Shown here: piece by piece, positions 57,843 through 64,000 of the stretch
Numbering within the stretch: the stretch's first letter is position 1
Layout of the letters: each line of letters opens with the position of its first letter
Assembly (NCBI RefSeq): GCF_036226445.1
Contig: NZ_CP108474.1
Coordinates: 5,022,001-5,086,000 of the forward strand
Reading direction: 5' to 3'
Source of the DNA: Streptomyces sp. NBC_01255
GTDB taxonomy: Bacteria; Actinomycetota; Actinomycetes; Streptomycetales; Streptomycetaceae
DNA length: 64,000 bases
Notes under the pieces: generated by a model
Seen by the model: only the letters and a program-made list of their open reading frames with translations
What the model was told of the DNA's origin: nothing
Database searches by the model: none
Program-made: the position numbers and the translations under genes

Positions 57843-59081
57843 TTACGCGGCGAGGGTGAGTAGGTGGCGCCACTCGTGGGCGGTGGAGTGCACGGCGTAC
57901 CGGAGCGCGTCGACGGAGTGGTCGGCGATCTTGACGGGCTTGTCCTCGCCCTTCTCGGAAGCCTTCTCGTCCCACACGTAGCCGGGCATCTCCTCGATGA
58001 GACCGGTGCAGGAGCGGTGGACGCGGAGCAGGCCGGCGGCGAGGAGGGAGGCCACGCTGCGGATGCCGTCGACGACCTCGTTATGGGCGCGCGCGATGTT
58101 CGGGAGCGACCGGTCGTCGAAGGCCTGGGCGATGAACGACGCGGCGGAGGGGTCGACGAATGACCACTCGGGTCTGACGCCCTGGTCGACGATCCAGGCG
58201 CCGATGGCTTCGGAGTACTGGGAGTCGGTCATCTGCCGCATGGCCTTGCGGGAGTCGTAGCGCCACTCTGCGCAGGCGTACAGCTTGTTGTCGTCGCCGA
58301 GGCCGAGGAGGATCACGGAGGTCGGGTTGACCGTGCCGTAGTCCATGCCGAGCCAGTAGCGGCGCATAGGCGGCAGCTCGTCGACGACGTGTTCGGCTTC
58401 GTCCCACGCTTCGTAGATCGCGCCCTCGGCCATGACCCACAGGCCCAAGATGTTTCTCTTGTAGAAGAGCCCGCGATACGAGGCCTTGGTGCGGGCCTTG
58501 TATGCGTCGGACAGGCCCGGGTTGTCGTCCATCTGGAAGTGCCACGACTTGAGCCGGGTCTCGCGGGGGCGCAACAGGTACTCCTGGCGCGCCCAGTGCT
58601 GCGGGTTGTCGGGGTTCGTGGTCGCGTAGATCTTCGATCCGGTGACGCTGCATCGTGCGTTGAGCTGGTCGTAAAAGGTGCGGGGGAGGGTGGTCAGCTC
58701 GTCGACGTAGGCGCCGGCGCAGGTGAGGCCGCGGACCTTCGGTTCGGCCTGGGCGTCGTTGGCGCCGAGGCAGTGGACGACGCGGCCGAGGACGTTCGCG
58801 GTGGGCGCGCCGTTGGTGTAGTGGATGTCGCGGGTGAGCGTGCCGAAGATCGTTGGGTCGGTGAGCGGCCCGAAGACGTTCCGGGCGAGGCTGTCGCGGG
58901 TGCGGCCGACCATGACCAGTTCGCCGCCGTCCGGGCGATCGGACACGAACCCGAGCCACGCGAGCAGGGACGCGATCGTCTTCCCGCTACGGACGCTGCC
59001 CTCCCAGATGTTCTGGAAGGCGCGGGCCTCGACGATCGAGTCAATCTGCTTCGGGGACAGTGCCTGCTTCGGCCGCATCAT
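57843..59081 (-). CDS. Terminase large subunit
   Basis: A 412-aa packaging ATPase/nuclease. The ATPase domain has the Walker A region EGSVRSGKTIASLLAW (residues about 28-43) and the Walker B CAGAYVDELTT (about 121-131) plus the coupling motif KIYATTNPDNP. The nuclease domain has acidic residues at GMDYGTVNPTS, WSFVDPSAASF and KIADHSVDALRYAV. It cuts concatemeric DNA and drives packaging. ATG 59081 (or the next ATG) is used; the gene overlaps the small terminase by 41 bases. Confidence 0.9.
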   Translation of the reverse strand: MMRPKQALSPKQIDSIVEARAFQNIWEGSVRSGKTIASLLAWLGFVSDRPDGGELVMVGRTRDSLARNVFGPLTDPTIFGTLTRDIHYTNGAPTANVLGRVVHCLGANDAQAEPKVRGLTCAGAYVDELTTLPRTFYDQLNARCSVTGSKIYATTNPDNPQHWARQEYLLRPRETRLKSWHFQMDDNPGLSDAYKARTKASYRGLFYKRNILGLWVMAEGAIYEAWDEAEHVVDELPPMRRYWLGMDYGTVNPTSVILLGLGDDNKLYACAEWRYDSRKAMRQMTDSQYSEAIGAWIVDQGVRPEWSFVDPSAASFIAQAFDDRSLPNIARAHNEVVDGIRSVASLLAAGLLRVHRSCTGLIEEMPGYVWDEKASEKGEDKPVKIADHSVDALRYAVHSTAHEWRHLLTLAA

Positions 59082-59616
59082 CGGTGTCCCCCTCTGGCTC
59101 GATGGGGTCGGTTGGTGGTGCGCCGTGGCGGGCGGTGTAGTCACCGACGAGGCCGGCGAGGAGGTCGCCGATGACCGAGCGGGACTCGGCGGCGCCGTCG
59201 TCCTTCGGAGGGACGAGCTTGAGGGAGCGGTCGAGGGCGGCGGATGCGGTCGCCATCATGGTGCGTCGGTCGGCCGGGGTCGGCTCGGGCTGCCACCGCT
59301 CGTCGTAGTCGTGCTCCTTGCCGCCCCACTCGAAGTAGAGCTGCGGTTGTGTCATCCGGGCGATCTCGCGCTCGGCGACGTCCTGGAGCGTCTCGGCCAT
59401 GGTGGCGCGGCGGGCGGAGAGGTCGGCCTTGCGGGCGGTGGTGGCCGCGGCGACTTGGGCGGCACGGTCGAAGGACAGGCCCATGTCGGCGGCGAGCTTG
59501 GACACGGTCGAGGGGGAGCGGCTGATCTTGCGGGCGATGTCGTTGCGGGACATGCCCTCGGCGTGGAGTGCGCGGACCTGCTTCCGGTCCTTTTCGGTGA
59601 TGGGTCGGGCGGCCAC
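59041..59616 (-). CDS. Terminase small subunit-like HTH protein
   Basis: A 191-aa protein with an N-terminal helix-turn-helix (ITEKDRKQVRALHAEGMSRNDIARKISRSPSTVSKLAAD; about residues 6-44), a helical region (RRATMAETLQDVAEREIARM), and an acidic C-terminus (EPEGDTDDAAEAGTVPEAD). Its place in front of the large terminase supports recognition of the packaging site. GTG 59616 has GGAGG six bases upstream. Confidence 0.82.
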   Translation of the reverse strand: MAARPITEKDRKQVRALHAEGMSRNDIARKISRSPSTVSKLAADMGLSFDRAAQVAAATTARKADLSARRATMAETLQDVAEREIARMTQPQLYFEWGGKEHDYDERWQPEPTPADRRTMMATASAALDRSLKLVPPKDDGAAESRSVIGDLLAGLVGDYTARHGAPPTDPIEPEGDTDDAAEAGTVPEAD

Positions 59617-59663
59617 GACTCACCTCCTCGCCGAGGGCGGTCTCTGGGCGCCCCGGGGGAGCG

Positions 59664-59900
59664 TCAGGTGCGCTCGGGCCAGTGCCAGGAGCCGCCGAGC
59701 GTCGCGGTCTCGTCGTACTCCGAGCTGTTGAAGAACATGCCCGTGGGGTTGAGGACGGCGAGATTCGCGGTCGTGTCGGTCCAGACCTCGGTGACGAGCG
59801 CGGCGCGGCACTGGCTCTCGTGAACCTGGGTGCCGTCCGGCTGGACGGGGCTGCCGTGGCTGACGTAGTGGACGATCCGGCCAACGGTGGGCGGCTGCAT
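59664..59900 (-). CDS. Small phage protein with beta-barrel-like pattern
   Basis: A 78-aa protein: TVGRIVHYVSHGSPVQPDGTQVHESQCRAALVTEVW, then ANLAVLNPTGMFFNSS and GGSWHWPERT. This 'VGRIVHYVSxGxP...CRAAIVTEV...LxVLNPTGxFF...WHWPE' protein is common in actinobacteria and their phages, with no known function. It has ribosome site AAGGAGCC before ATG 59900. Confidence 0.75.
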   Translation of the reverse strand: MQPPTVGRIVHYVSHGSPVQPDGTQVHESQCRAALVTEVWTDTTANLAVLNPTGMFFNSSEYDETATLGGSWHWPERT

Positions 59901-59922
59901 GGCGGGCTCCTTCGGGCATGCG

Positions 59923-59958
59923 AACACCCCGCCACAGGGGGGTGTGTGGCGGGGTGTT
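59923..59958 (-). terminator. Hairpin before the terminase unit
   Basis: A perfect 14-bp stem (59923-59936 with 59945-59958) with an 8-base G-rich loop separates the membrane-protein gene from the late structural operon. The gene-free interval 59901-60131 contains nothing else I can support. Confidence 0.75.
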
Positions 59959-60131
59959 GGGACGCGCGCAGCGTCCGGATCGTCAGCCGACTTGAGCCGC
60001 GCGAGGCGGGTGTCGAGGTTCCCCACGACAGGCGACCGTCCGATTCCGGGCACGCCGGGGTCGCCCCCGATTAGATCACGGAACGATAACGGCGTCCACC
60101 GGGCTTGAGCAGGGCTCCGACCGGGCGCCGG

Positions 60132-60788
60132 TCACTTCACCGCGACGCGATGGGAGTCGCCGATCAGGCCCTCGGTGAACGTCACGTACGCGGGCGTCCA
60201 GCTGCCCTCGCCGGTGATGGTGCCGGTGATTTTCTCGCCGGGTGCGAGGTCGGTGGTGCCGATCTGGCCTTCGTCCATGCCGAGGGTGGCGACGTGCTTC
60301 TCCCCGCTGCTGTCCGTGAGGCTGAAGTACAGCGGGTTGACGCTGAGCTTCTCGCTGCCGGTGTTGGTGATGGTGACCTTCACGCTGGTGTAGGCCCCGC
60401 TGCTGTGCAGGACGCTGGGCGTGAACGTGGCCTTCGACGCGACGACCTTGACCGCGCCGTCGACCGCGGGCTCCTGCTCCTCCTCCTTGGCCGGCGCCTT
60501 GCTCGGCGGTGCAGCCGTGGCGGGCGCGCTGGTCTTCTGTCCGGCGCGCGGCTTGTCCGTGGTCGTGCTGTCGCCGCCGGAGAGGAGTGCGACAAGGACG
60601 ATCAGCAGCACCAGGCCAAGGACGATGACGCCGAAGATGATGCCGAGGATGGCGCCAACGCCGAGGCCCTTCTTGGGCGGCGGGGGGCCGTACGGGCCGC
60701 CGGGGCCGCCGGGGTACGGCTGGCCGGGCGGGGGTCCCCAGCCGGGCGGCGGGGTCTGCGGGGGGCCGTACTGGGGCGGCTGGGACAT
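60132..60788 (-). CDS. DUF4352 membrane protein (moron-like)
   Basis: A 218-aa protein: a Pro/Gly/Tyr-rich N-terminal cytoplasmic tail (SQPPQYGPPQTPPPGWGPPPG), one transmembrane helix (VGAILGIIFGVIVLGLVLLIVLVALL, about residues 43-68), a Thr/Ala/Glu linker, and an Ig-like extracellular DUF4352 domain (KATFTPSVLHSSGAYTSVKVTITNTGSEKL; EKITGTITGEGS). This is a chromosomal Streptomyces architecture rather than a phage one. It lies between two hairpins inside the prophage, so it is probably cargo expressed in the lysogen. GGAG seven bases before ATG 60788. Confidence 0.8.
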   Translation of the reverse strand: MSQPPQYGPPQTPPPGWGPPPGQPYPGGPGGPYGPPPPKKGLGVGAILGIIFGVIVLGLVLLIVLVALLSGGDSTTTDKPRAGQKTSAPATAAPPSKAPAKEEEQEPAVDGAVKVVASKATFTPSVLHSSGAYTSVKVTITNTGSEKLSVNPLYFSLTDSSGEKHVATLGMDEGQIGTTDLAPGEKITGTITGEGSWTPAYVTFTEGLIGDSHRVAVK

Positions 60789-60862
60789 GGTGATCTCCGG
60801 TGGTTCGTGTGATGACCACGTGAACCTATCGGGCGGGGGCGGGTGCTGGGAGGGGTATGGGA

Positions 60863-60892
60863 AAGCCCGGCCGTGAGGGTGCGGCCGGGCTT
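60863..60892 (-). terminator. Hairpin after the HTH gene
   Basis: A perfect 11-bp stem (60863-60873 with 60882-60892) and an 8-base loop lie behind the HTH gene stop codon and isolate the DUF4352 gene downstream. A minus-strand TAGGTT box follows near 60830 and could be part of that gene's promoter. Confidence 0.75.
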
Positions 60893-60912
60893 CGGGGCGG
60901 GGTGTTGCGGGG

Positions 60913-61275
60913 TTAGGTCTGTTCGGCGGCGAGCTGGCGGAGTTGGTGTATCCAGGCGGCGCGGTGGCGGTCGGCAGCGGCATGAATGGCGCGCACCAGT
61001 GGCGCCGGGAGGTCGCCACTCTGCTTGTCGGCGATCACGTTCAGGTCCTGAACCAGCGTCGGGGGCAGGTTGAAAAGGATCCGTGGCGCTGAGGGGTCGC
61101 CGCTGGTCGGAACGGGTGGCGCAGCGGGCGGCGCGGGGGTGAGTTCCAGGTCGCGCGCCACGGTGCGGTGGTGGATACCGAGCTGGCGCGCAATGGCGCG
61201 GTTGGAGTGGCCATCGTCGGCGAGCTGGCGCGCGCGGGTGCGCCGTTCGGCGACGGATAGGGTGGGCGTAGCCAT
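60913..61275 (-). CDS. Helix-turn-helix protein
   Basis: A 120-aa DNA-binding protein: SVAERRTRARQLADDGHSNRAIARQLGIHHRTVARDLEL (residues about 7-45) is a resolvase/terminase-type helix-turn-helix; a proline-rich linker and a helical C-terminus follow (LPAPLVRAIHAAADRHRAAWIHQLRQLAAEQ). It could be a phage regulator or a packaging accessory protein. It carries the GGGGGTTGCTCC element in its leader that it shares with two neighbours. Confidence 0.65.
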   Translation of the reverse strand: MATPTLSVAERRTRARQLADDGHSNRAIARQLGIHHRTVARDLELTPAPPAAPPVPTSGDPSAPRILFNLPPTLVQDLNVIADKQSGDLPAPLVRAIHAAADRHRAAWIHQLRQLAAEQT

Positions 61276-61353
61276 GACGGGGGTTGCTCCTGTCGCGGTG
61301 AGGGCCCGCTCGGCCGTCAGGAAGCCGGGCGGGCCCGTTCTGCGTTTCCGGGG

Positions 61354-61932
61354 TCAGACCGGCGAGGTGCCGGCGGTGGGCTGGTCGCCGATCCACTCGC
61401 CCCGCCAGGTGCCGTCGGTGGCCTCGGCCTCGGTGACCAACTCGGCGGCGTAGCGGGCCTCGATGTCGACGATGTCCTCCACGGCGGCGTTCTCGTCGCA
61501 GGTGGTGTAGCGCTGCAAGGCGCTGTCCACGTCGGCGGCGAGGAGGTCTCGCTCCCACTCGGTGAGCGCGGCCTCGGGGGCGACGGTCTCGGCGGGGCGG
61601 TGGGCGTGCAGGCAGAGGGACGTGCGGAGCATCGGTTCGACGGTCCAGCCCTCGCGGGTGAGGTGGTCGGCGAGGCGGTCGAGGGTGTTGCCGCGCCAGG
61701 TGTCGCGGCGGACGGCGCGGCCCTTCTCCAGCCAGTACACGGCGACGAGGTCGCCCGCTCGCGGCTCGACGATGTAGCCGCGTACGGCCTTCTCGTCGGG
61801 GGCGGGGTCGGTGATGTCATGGCGGTCGGTGATCTCGGCGGCGAGCTTGCCGCAGAGGGCGTGTCGTGCGGCGATGACGCTGGGGTGTGCCGAGTGGGCG
61901 GGGGTGCTGCCCGGGGTGGTGCGCTCGTTCAT
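61354..61932 (-). CDS. Hypothetical phage protein
   Basis: A 192-aa soluble acidic protein with segments YIVEPRAGDLVAVYWLEKGRAVRRDTWRGNTLDRLADHL (split about 50-88) and EWERDLLAADVDSALQRYTT. No family recognised. It shares its 5' leader motif with the genes on both sides, so it is co-regulated with them. Confidence 0.6.
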   Translation of the reverse strand: MNERTTPGSTPAHSAHPSVIAARHALCGKLAAEITDRHDITDPAPDEKAVRGYIVEPRAGDLVAVYWLEKGRAVRRDTWRGNTLDRLADHLTREGWTVEPMLRTSLCLHAHRPAETVAPEAALTEWERDLLAADVDSALQRYTTCDENAAVEDIVDIEARYAAELVTEAEATDGTWRGEWIGDQPTAGTSPV

Positions 61933-62029
61933 CGGGGGTTGCTCCCTTGGTGGGGCCGGGTCAGGAACCGGCGAAGGGTGTTCAGGTGGGGCGAAGGGGC
62001 CCGCCCCCGGGCGGGGGTGGGCGACGGGG

Positions 62030-62185
62030 CTACTTGTCCTTCAGGGACTTGAGGCGGCGCTCCCACCACCCGAGCTCCTGGGCGGCCCAGACGCGCTGGT
62101 CCTCCATGCCGCACGCCTCGTAGCGGCTCTGGTCGTTGGCGAGTCCGGCGATCATGTCCTCGGCGAACTTGATCTCGTTCTTCAT
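62030..62185 (-). CDS. 51-residue phage protein
   Basis: An open frame of 51 codons: KNEIKFAEDMIAGLANDQSRY, then EACGMEDQRVWAAQELGWWE and RRLKSLKDK. It is highly helical and amphipathic. GGGAGC eight bases before ATG 62185 and the shared leader motif support expression. It is divergent from the ribbon-helix-helix gene at 62299, and the palindromic operator lies between them. Function unknown. Confidence 0.6.
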   Translation of the reverse strand: MKNEIKFAEDMIAGLANDQSRYEACGMEDQRVWAAQELGWWERRLKSLKDK

Positions 62186-62231
62186 GGGGGTTGCTCCCTT
62201 GGAGTGTGGTGACCGGGTCAGGACCGGTCAG

Positions 62232-62292
62232 GGGTGGCTTGCCACCCCAGAATGACACACCCTTTGACGGGTGGCAAGCCACCTGAGAGGAT
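62232..62292 (+). promoter_or_regulatory. Promoter and paired operator of the ribbon-helix-helix gene
   Basis: The plus-strand promoter has TTGACG at 62264-62269 and GAGGAT at 62287-62292 with a 17-base spacer. Two copies of a near-palindrome, GGGTGGCTTGCCACCC (62232-62247) and GGGTGGCAAGCCACC (62269-62283), form a large inverted repeat; the second fills the promoter spacer. Binding by the encoded repressor there would block transcription. Start of transcription is expected near 62299, the first base of the start codon. Confidence 0.75.
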
Positions 62293-62298
62293 CAACCC

Positions 62299-62484
62299 AT
62301 GGCGAACCAGCACAAGCACAAGCAGCGCGTAATCCGCGGCATCCCTGACGACCTCGTCGAGGCCTTCGACACAGCGGCGCGTACGGCCGGCAGCGACCGC
62401 TCGGCCGTCACCCGGCAGCTCTGGGCCTGGTACACCGGACAGCCGGACGCCGAGCTACCCCAGCGACCGGCCGACCAGGGCTGA
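62299..62484 (+). CDS. Ribbon-helix-helix (Arc/CopG-type) repressor
   Basis: A 61-aa protein: a basic start (ANQHKHKQRVIRGIPDDLVEAF) whose RVIRGIPDD resembles the DNA-binding strand, followed by helices (DTAARTAGSDRSAVTRQLWAWYTG) in the ribbon-helix-helix pattern. It is the only plus-strand gene in this part of the prophage. ATG 62299 coincides with the predicted transcription start, so the message should be leaderless. The paired palindromes upstream suggest autoregulation and perhaps control of the divergent minus-strand genes. Confidence 0.75.
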   Translation: MANQHKHKQRVIRGIPDDLVEAFDTAARTAGSDRSAVTRQLWAWYTGQPDAELPQRPADQG

Positions 62485-62485
62485 C

Positions 62486-63292
62486 CTACGCGGCTTTCGC
62501 CCGCGCGGAGTCGAGCGCGGCCCACAGGGCGGCGAGATCCGCACCCCGCCATACGCGCCGGCCCCGGTCGAGGGCGACGGGCGCGGTGCACGGCTCGCCG
62601 GTGTCGCACGTGACGGACGGTTCGCCGCCGGGCACGGTGCGGGCGAGAAGCAGGCCGCGGCACCAGGGGCACGGGTCGGCGAGGTCGGTGCGGCGGCCGG
62701 CGCGGGCGAGGGCCCGCTCAACGCGGCGCCGGGCCGTTCGGGCGACGTGGGCGATCTCGTGGAGCGCGCTGTCGTCGAGCGAGGAGAACAAGCCGTCGTG
62801 CTGCTCCCCCTTAGCGCGTCCCTCCAGCCACACAGCGGCCCAGTGCAGCCCGTACCGGCGGGATCCGGGGGCGAGCACGGCGCCCTGGGTCGTGACCGGG
62901 GTCCAGCGGTTCGGATCGTCGCGGTCGGCAGGGTCGGGCTGGTAGCGGTGGCGACCTCGCTGCGCGGTGGCGGTGAACCGCACGGGCCGCTGGTAGTAGG
63001 AGGCGATCGTGTCGCACGCGGTGAAGATCTCCCGCTCGGTCTCGACCGCGGCGTCGAGGGCGTCGAGGTTGGCCGGCGCGGGGTGCTGGCGGAGCACCAG
63101 GGGCAGGCGGCCGACGGACGGCTCGTCGTCGGTGACCGGGGCGGCGAGGACTTCGCGGATGTTGTCGACGGGCGGCCACTGGTCGGCGGGGCGCTGCTCG
63201 ATGGCGTCGAGGAGGTCGCCCCACTGTTCGCGAATGGCGCGGAGGTCGGCGGCGGCCGTGAGGGCAGTGTCGGGAAGCGTCGGGGTGGTCAC
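62486..63292 (-). CDS. Hypothetical phage protein with C-terminal zinc-ribbon-like motif
   Basis: A 268-aa protein. The N-terminal part (ADLRAIREQWGDLLDAIEQRPADQWPPVDN) is helical; the C-terminal third has CPWCRG and a second cysteine pair CDTGEPC (about residues 211-237), suggesting a zinc site. Similar proteins occur in Streptomyces prophages upstream of the packaging genes. GTG 63292 overlaps the previous stop codon by four bases (GTGA). Confidence 0.6.
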   Translation of the reverse strand: MTTPTLPDTALTAAADLRAIREQWGDLLDAIEQRPADQWPPVDNIREVLAAPVTDDEPSVGRLPLVLRQHPAPANLDALDAAVETEREIFTACDTIASYYQRPVRFTATAQRGRHRYQPDPADRDDPNRWTPVTTQGAVLAPGSRRYGLHWAAVWLEGRAKGEQHDGLFSSLDDSALHEIAHVARTARRRVERALARAGRRTDLADPCPWCRGLLLARTVPGGEPSVTCDTGEPCTAPVALDRGRRVWRGADLAALWAALDSARAKAA

Positions 63293-63999
63293 GGGGTCGG
63301 CTCCTGAGGCGGGATGGACAGGTCGCGGGTGCCCTTGGTGAGCCACGCGGACGGCTTCGTCTTGGCGGGCTGCTGGAGGTCGAGGAGGGCGGTCAGGTGC
63401 TCGGCGACCTCGTGGGCGGGACGGGTACCGAGGGCCGCGGTGGCACTGCGGACATCGACGAGCAGGGTGTCGAGACGGCGCCGGTGCTCCCACAGGCGCT
63501 GACTGGCCTTGATCGCGTACTTGCGCTCGCGGTTCCGCTCGGCCTCGACAGCGGTGAGGCGTTTCTCGGCCCGTTCGGCGCGCTCGCGGAGGGTCTTCGT
63601 GCGACGGTCCATGAGCCGTTTCGTCTCGGCGGTCACCGCGTCCGCCTTCTCGGCGCGGTCGTCGGCGATCCGCTCGTCGACGGTGCGGCGGGCACGGGCT
63701 TCCTGTCCGGCCTGCTCGGGGGTGAAGCCGTAGTACATGCCGAGGCGCGTCCACACGTCGACCCAGGTGCGGGCGTCGCGGACACTGCGCAGCACGGCCT
63801 CGACGCGGCCGGCACGCTGCTCGGCGCGGTTGGCGCGGTCGTCGGAGGTGCTGATGATCGTGTCGTAGACCTGCGCGCGGCGGCGGGCGCTGCGCCATGC
63901 GGCGTGGTGCCGGTCAGCGCGGGTGCGCACGTCAGCGACGTCTTCGACCACGCCCCGGGCGGGGCCCTCGCCGGTGCGGCCGGTGGCGGCAGCGTGCAT
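63289..63999 (-). CDS. Coiled-coil phage protein (start may lie outside window)
   Basis: At least 236 residues, open to the window edge on the minus strand, dominated by charged helices (RANRAEQRAGRVEAVLRSVRDA, RAEKADAVTAETKRLMDRRTKTLRERAERAEKRLTAVEAERNRER in pieces, LDTLLVDVRSATAALG) and ending WLTKGTRDLSIPPQEPTP. The M at 63999 may be internal. Its product looks like a long coiled coil; the role is unknown. The stop overlaps the start of the next gene. Confidence 0.55.
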   Translation of the reverse strand: MHAAATGRTGEGPARGVVEDVADVRTRADRHHAAWRSARRRAQVYDTIISTSDDRANRAEQRAGRVEAVLRSVRDARTWVDVWTRLGMYYGFTPEQAGQEARARRTVDERIADDRAEKADAVTAETKRLMDRRTKTLRERAERAEKRLTAVEAERNRERKYAIKASQRLWEHRRRLDTLLVDVRSATAALGTRPAHEVAEHLTALLDLQQPAKTKPSAWLTKGTRDLSIPPQEPTP

Positions 64000-64000
64000 C

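Larger units (their letters stand above)
61279..62202 (-). repeat. Repeated 5' leader shared by three minus-strand genes
   Basis: The sequence GGGGGTTGCTCC (plus strand) precedes three start codons: 61279-61290, 61934-61945 and 62186-62197. For the last two the similarity continues through CCTTGG and a following GGGTCAGGA/CCGG. On the coding strand it reads GGAGCAACCCCC, combining the ribosome site with a conserved spacer. Confidence 0.6.
40713..64000 (-). mobile_element. Siphovirus-type prophage (late half; right end outside window)
   Basis: From 40.7 kb to the right edge the minus strand encodes, in classical order, terminase, portal, minor capsid, scaffold, capsid, connectors, tail terminator, tail tube, frameshifted chaperones, tape measure, tail tip, endolysin and holin. 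This is the complete morphogenesis block of a long non-contractile-tailed phage (no sheath gene is present). Integrase, repressor and replication genes are not in the window, and no att duplication was found, so the left limit is uncertain: it may lie at 40.7 kb or include the small genes and tRNA-like element back to about 39.2 kb. Confidence 0.9.

Noticed and set aside
62030..62484. Toxin-antitoxin pair (ribbon-helix-helix antitoxin with the 51-aa protein)
   Set aside because: The two genes are divergent, and the 51-aa protein has no toxin-like feature; a phage regulator fits better.
1..64000. CRISPR arrays or insertion sequences
   Set aside because: No regularly spaced repeats, transposase or terminal inverted repeats were found in the window.

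Overview
The window is high-GC actinobacterial DNA and reads as a Streptomyces chromosome with a siphovirus-type prophage in its right part. Supporting signs are the strong third-position GC bias, frequent GTG/TTG starts, the Streptomyces-type DUF6227 protein, the glp/moaC/mogA/rimJ/sepX gene order, a LtrA protein, a siroheme-linked NirBD fusion and a tRNA-Ala(CGC) gene. The species cannot be named from the sequence alone.

Left and central chromosome (1-38.2 kb). The window opens inside a drug-exporter (MFS) gene, followed by a broken collagen-like gene, a TPR glycosyltransferase, DUF6227, a P1 peptidase and LtrA. From 5.8 to 19.7 kb lies a nitrogen/anaerobic-energy region: a CbiX-like chelatase (siroheme supply), a fused NirB-NirD nitrite reductase, a NarK nitrate/nitrite transporter, pyruvate formate-lyase with its activating enzyme, and a translationally coupled five-gene set (membrane b-type subunit, molybdopterin oxidoreductase, four-cluster ferredoxin, Rieske protein, small membrane protein). 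The molybdenum-ligand motif points to the nitrate-reductase (Nas/Nap) clade rather than to formate dehydrogenase. Then come mscL, a SAF-domain protein, an MTA-phosphorylase-type enzyme, an FmdB zinc ribbon with a polyserine tail, an MFS exporter, a cation/proton antiporter with an apparent CTG start, a penicillin acylase, 5-formyl-THF cyclo-ligase, galU and the molybdenum-cofactor/division cluster glp-moaC-mogA-rimJ-like-sepX. After tRNA-Ala there are a secreted collagenase-like protease, a SUKH protein with an unknown partner, and a GNAT acetyltransferase.

Junction (38.2-40.7 kb). An XRE regulator diverges from two small coupled genes, followed by a tRNA-like element with an abnormally long anticodon-arm hairpin, a 38-codon peptide gene and a 147-aa unknown, all separated by strong hairpins. 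This zone may be host accessory DNA, prophage cargo or the prophage boundary; no integrase or att duplication is visible.

Prophage (about 40.7 kb to the right edge). Nearly everything is on the minus strand, so the phage reads right to left: coiled-coil and unknown early or packaging-proximal genes, an autoregulated-looking ribbon-helix-helix protein on the plus strand, HTH protein, a DUF4352 membrane protein flanked by hairpins (moron-like), small and large terminase, portal, MuF-like minor capsid protein, a repeat protein, a tiny Rmf/CrpP-fold protein, scaffold, SU10-type major capsid protein, head-tail connectors, tail terminator, major tail protein, tail-assembly chaperones with a G GGA AAA -1 frameshift site, tape measure, tail tip, fibre-like protein, amidase endolysin, holin and a membrane-anchored coiled-coil protein. 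The structural set looks intact; integration and lysogeny genes must lie to the right of the window.
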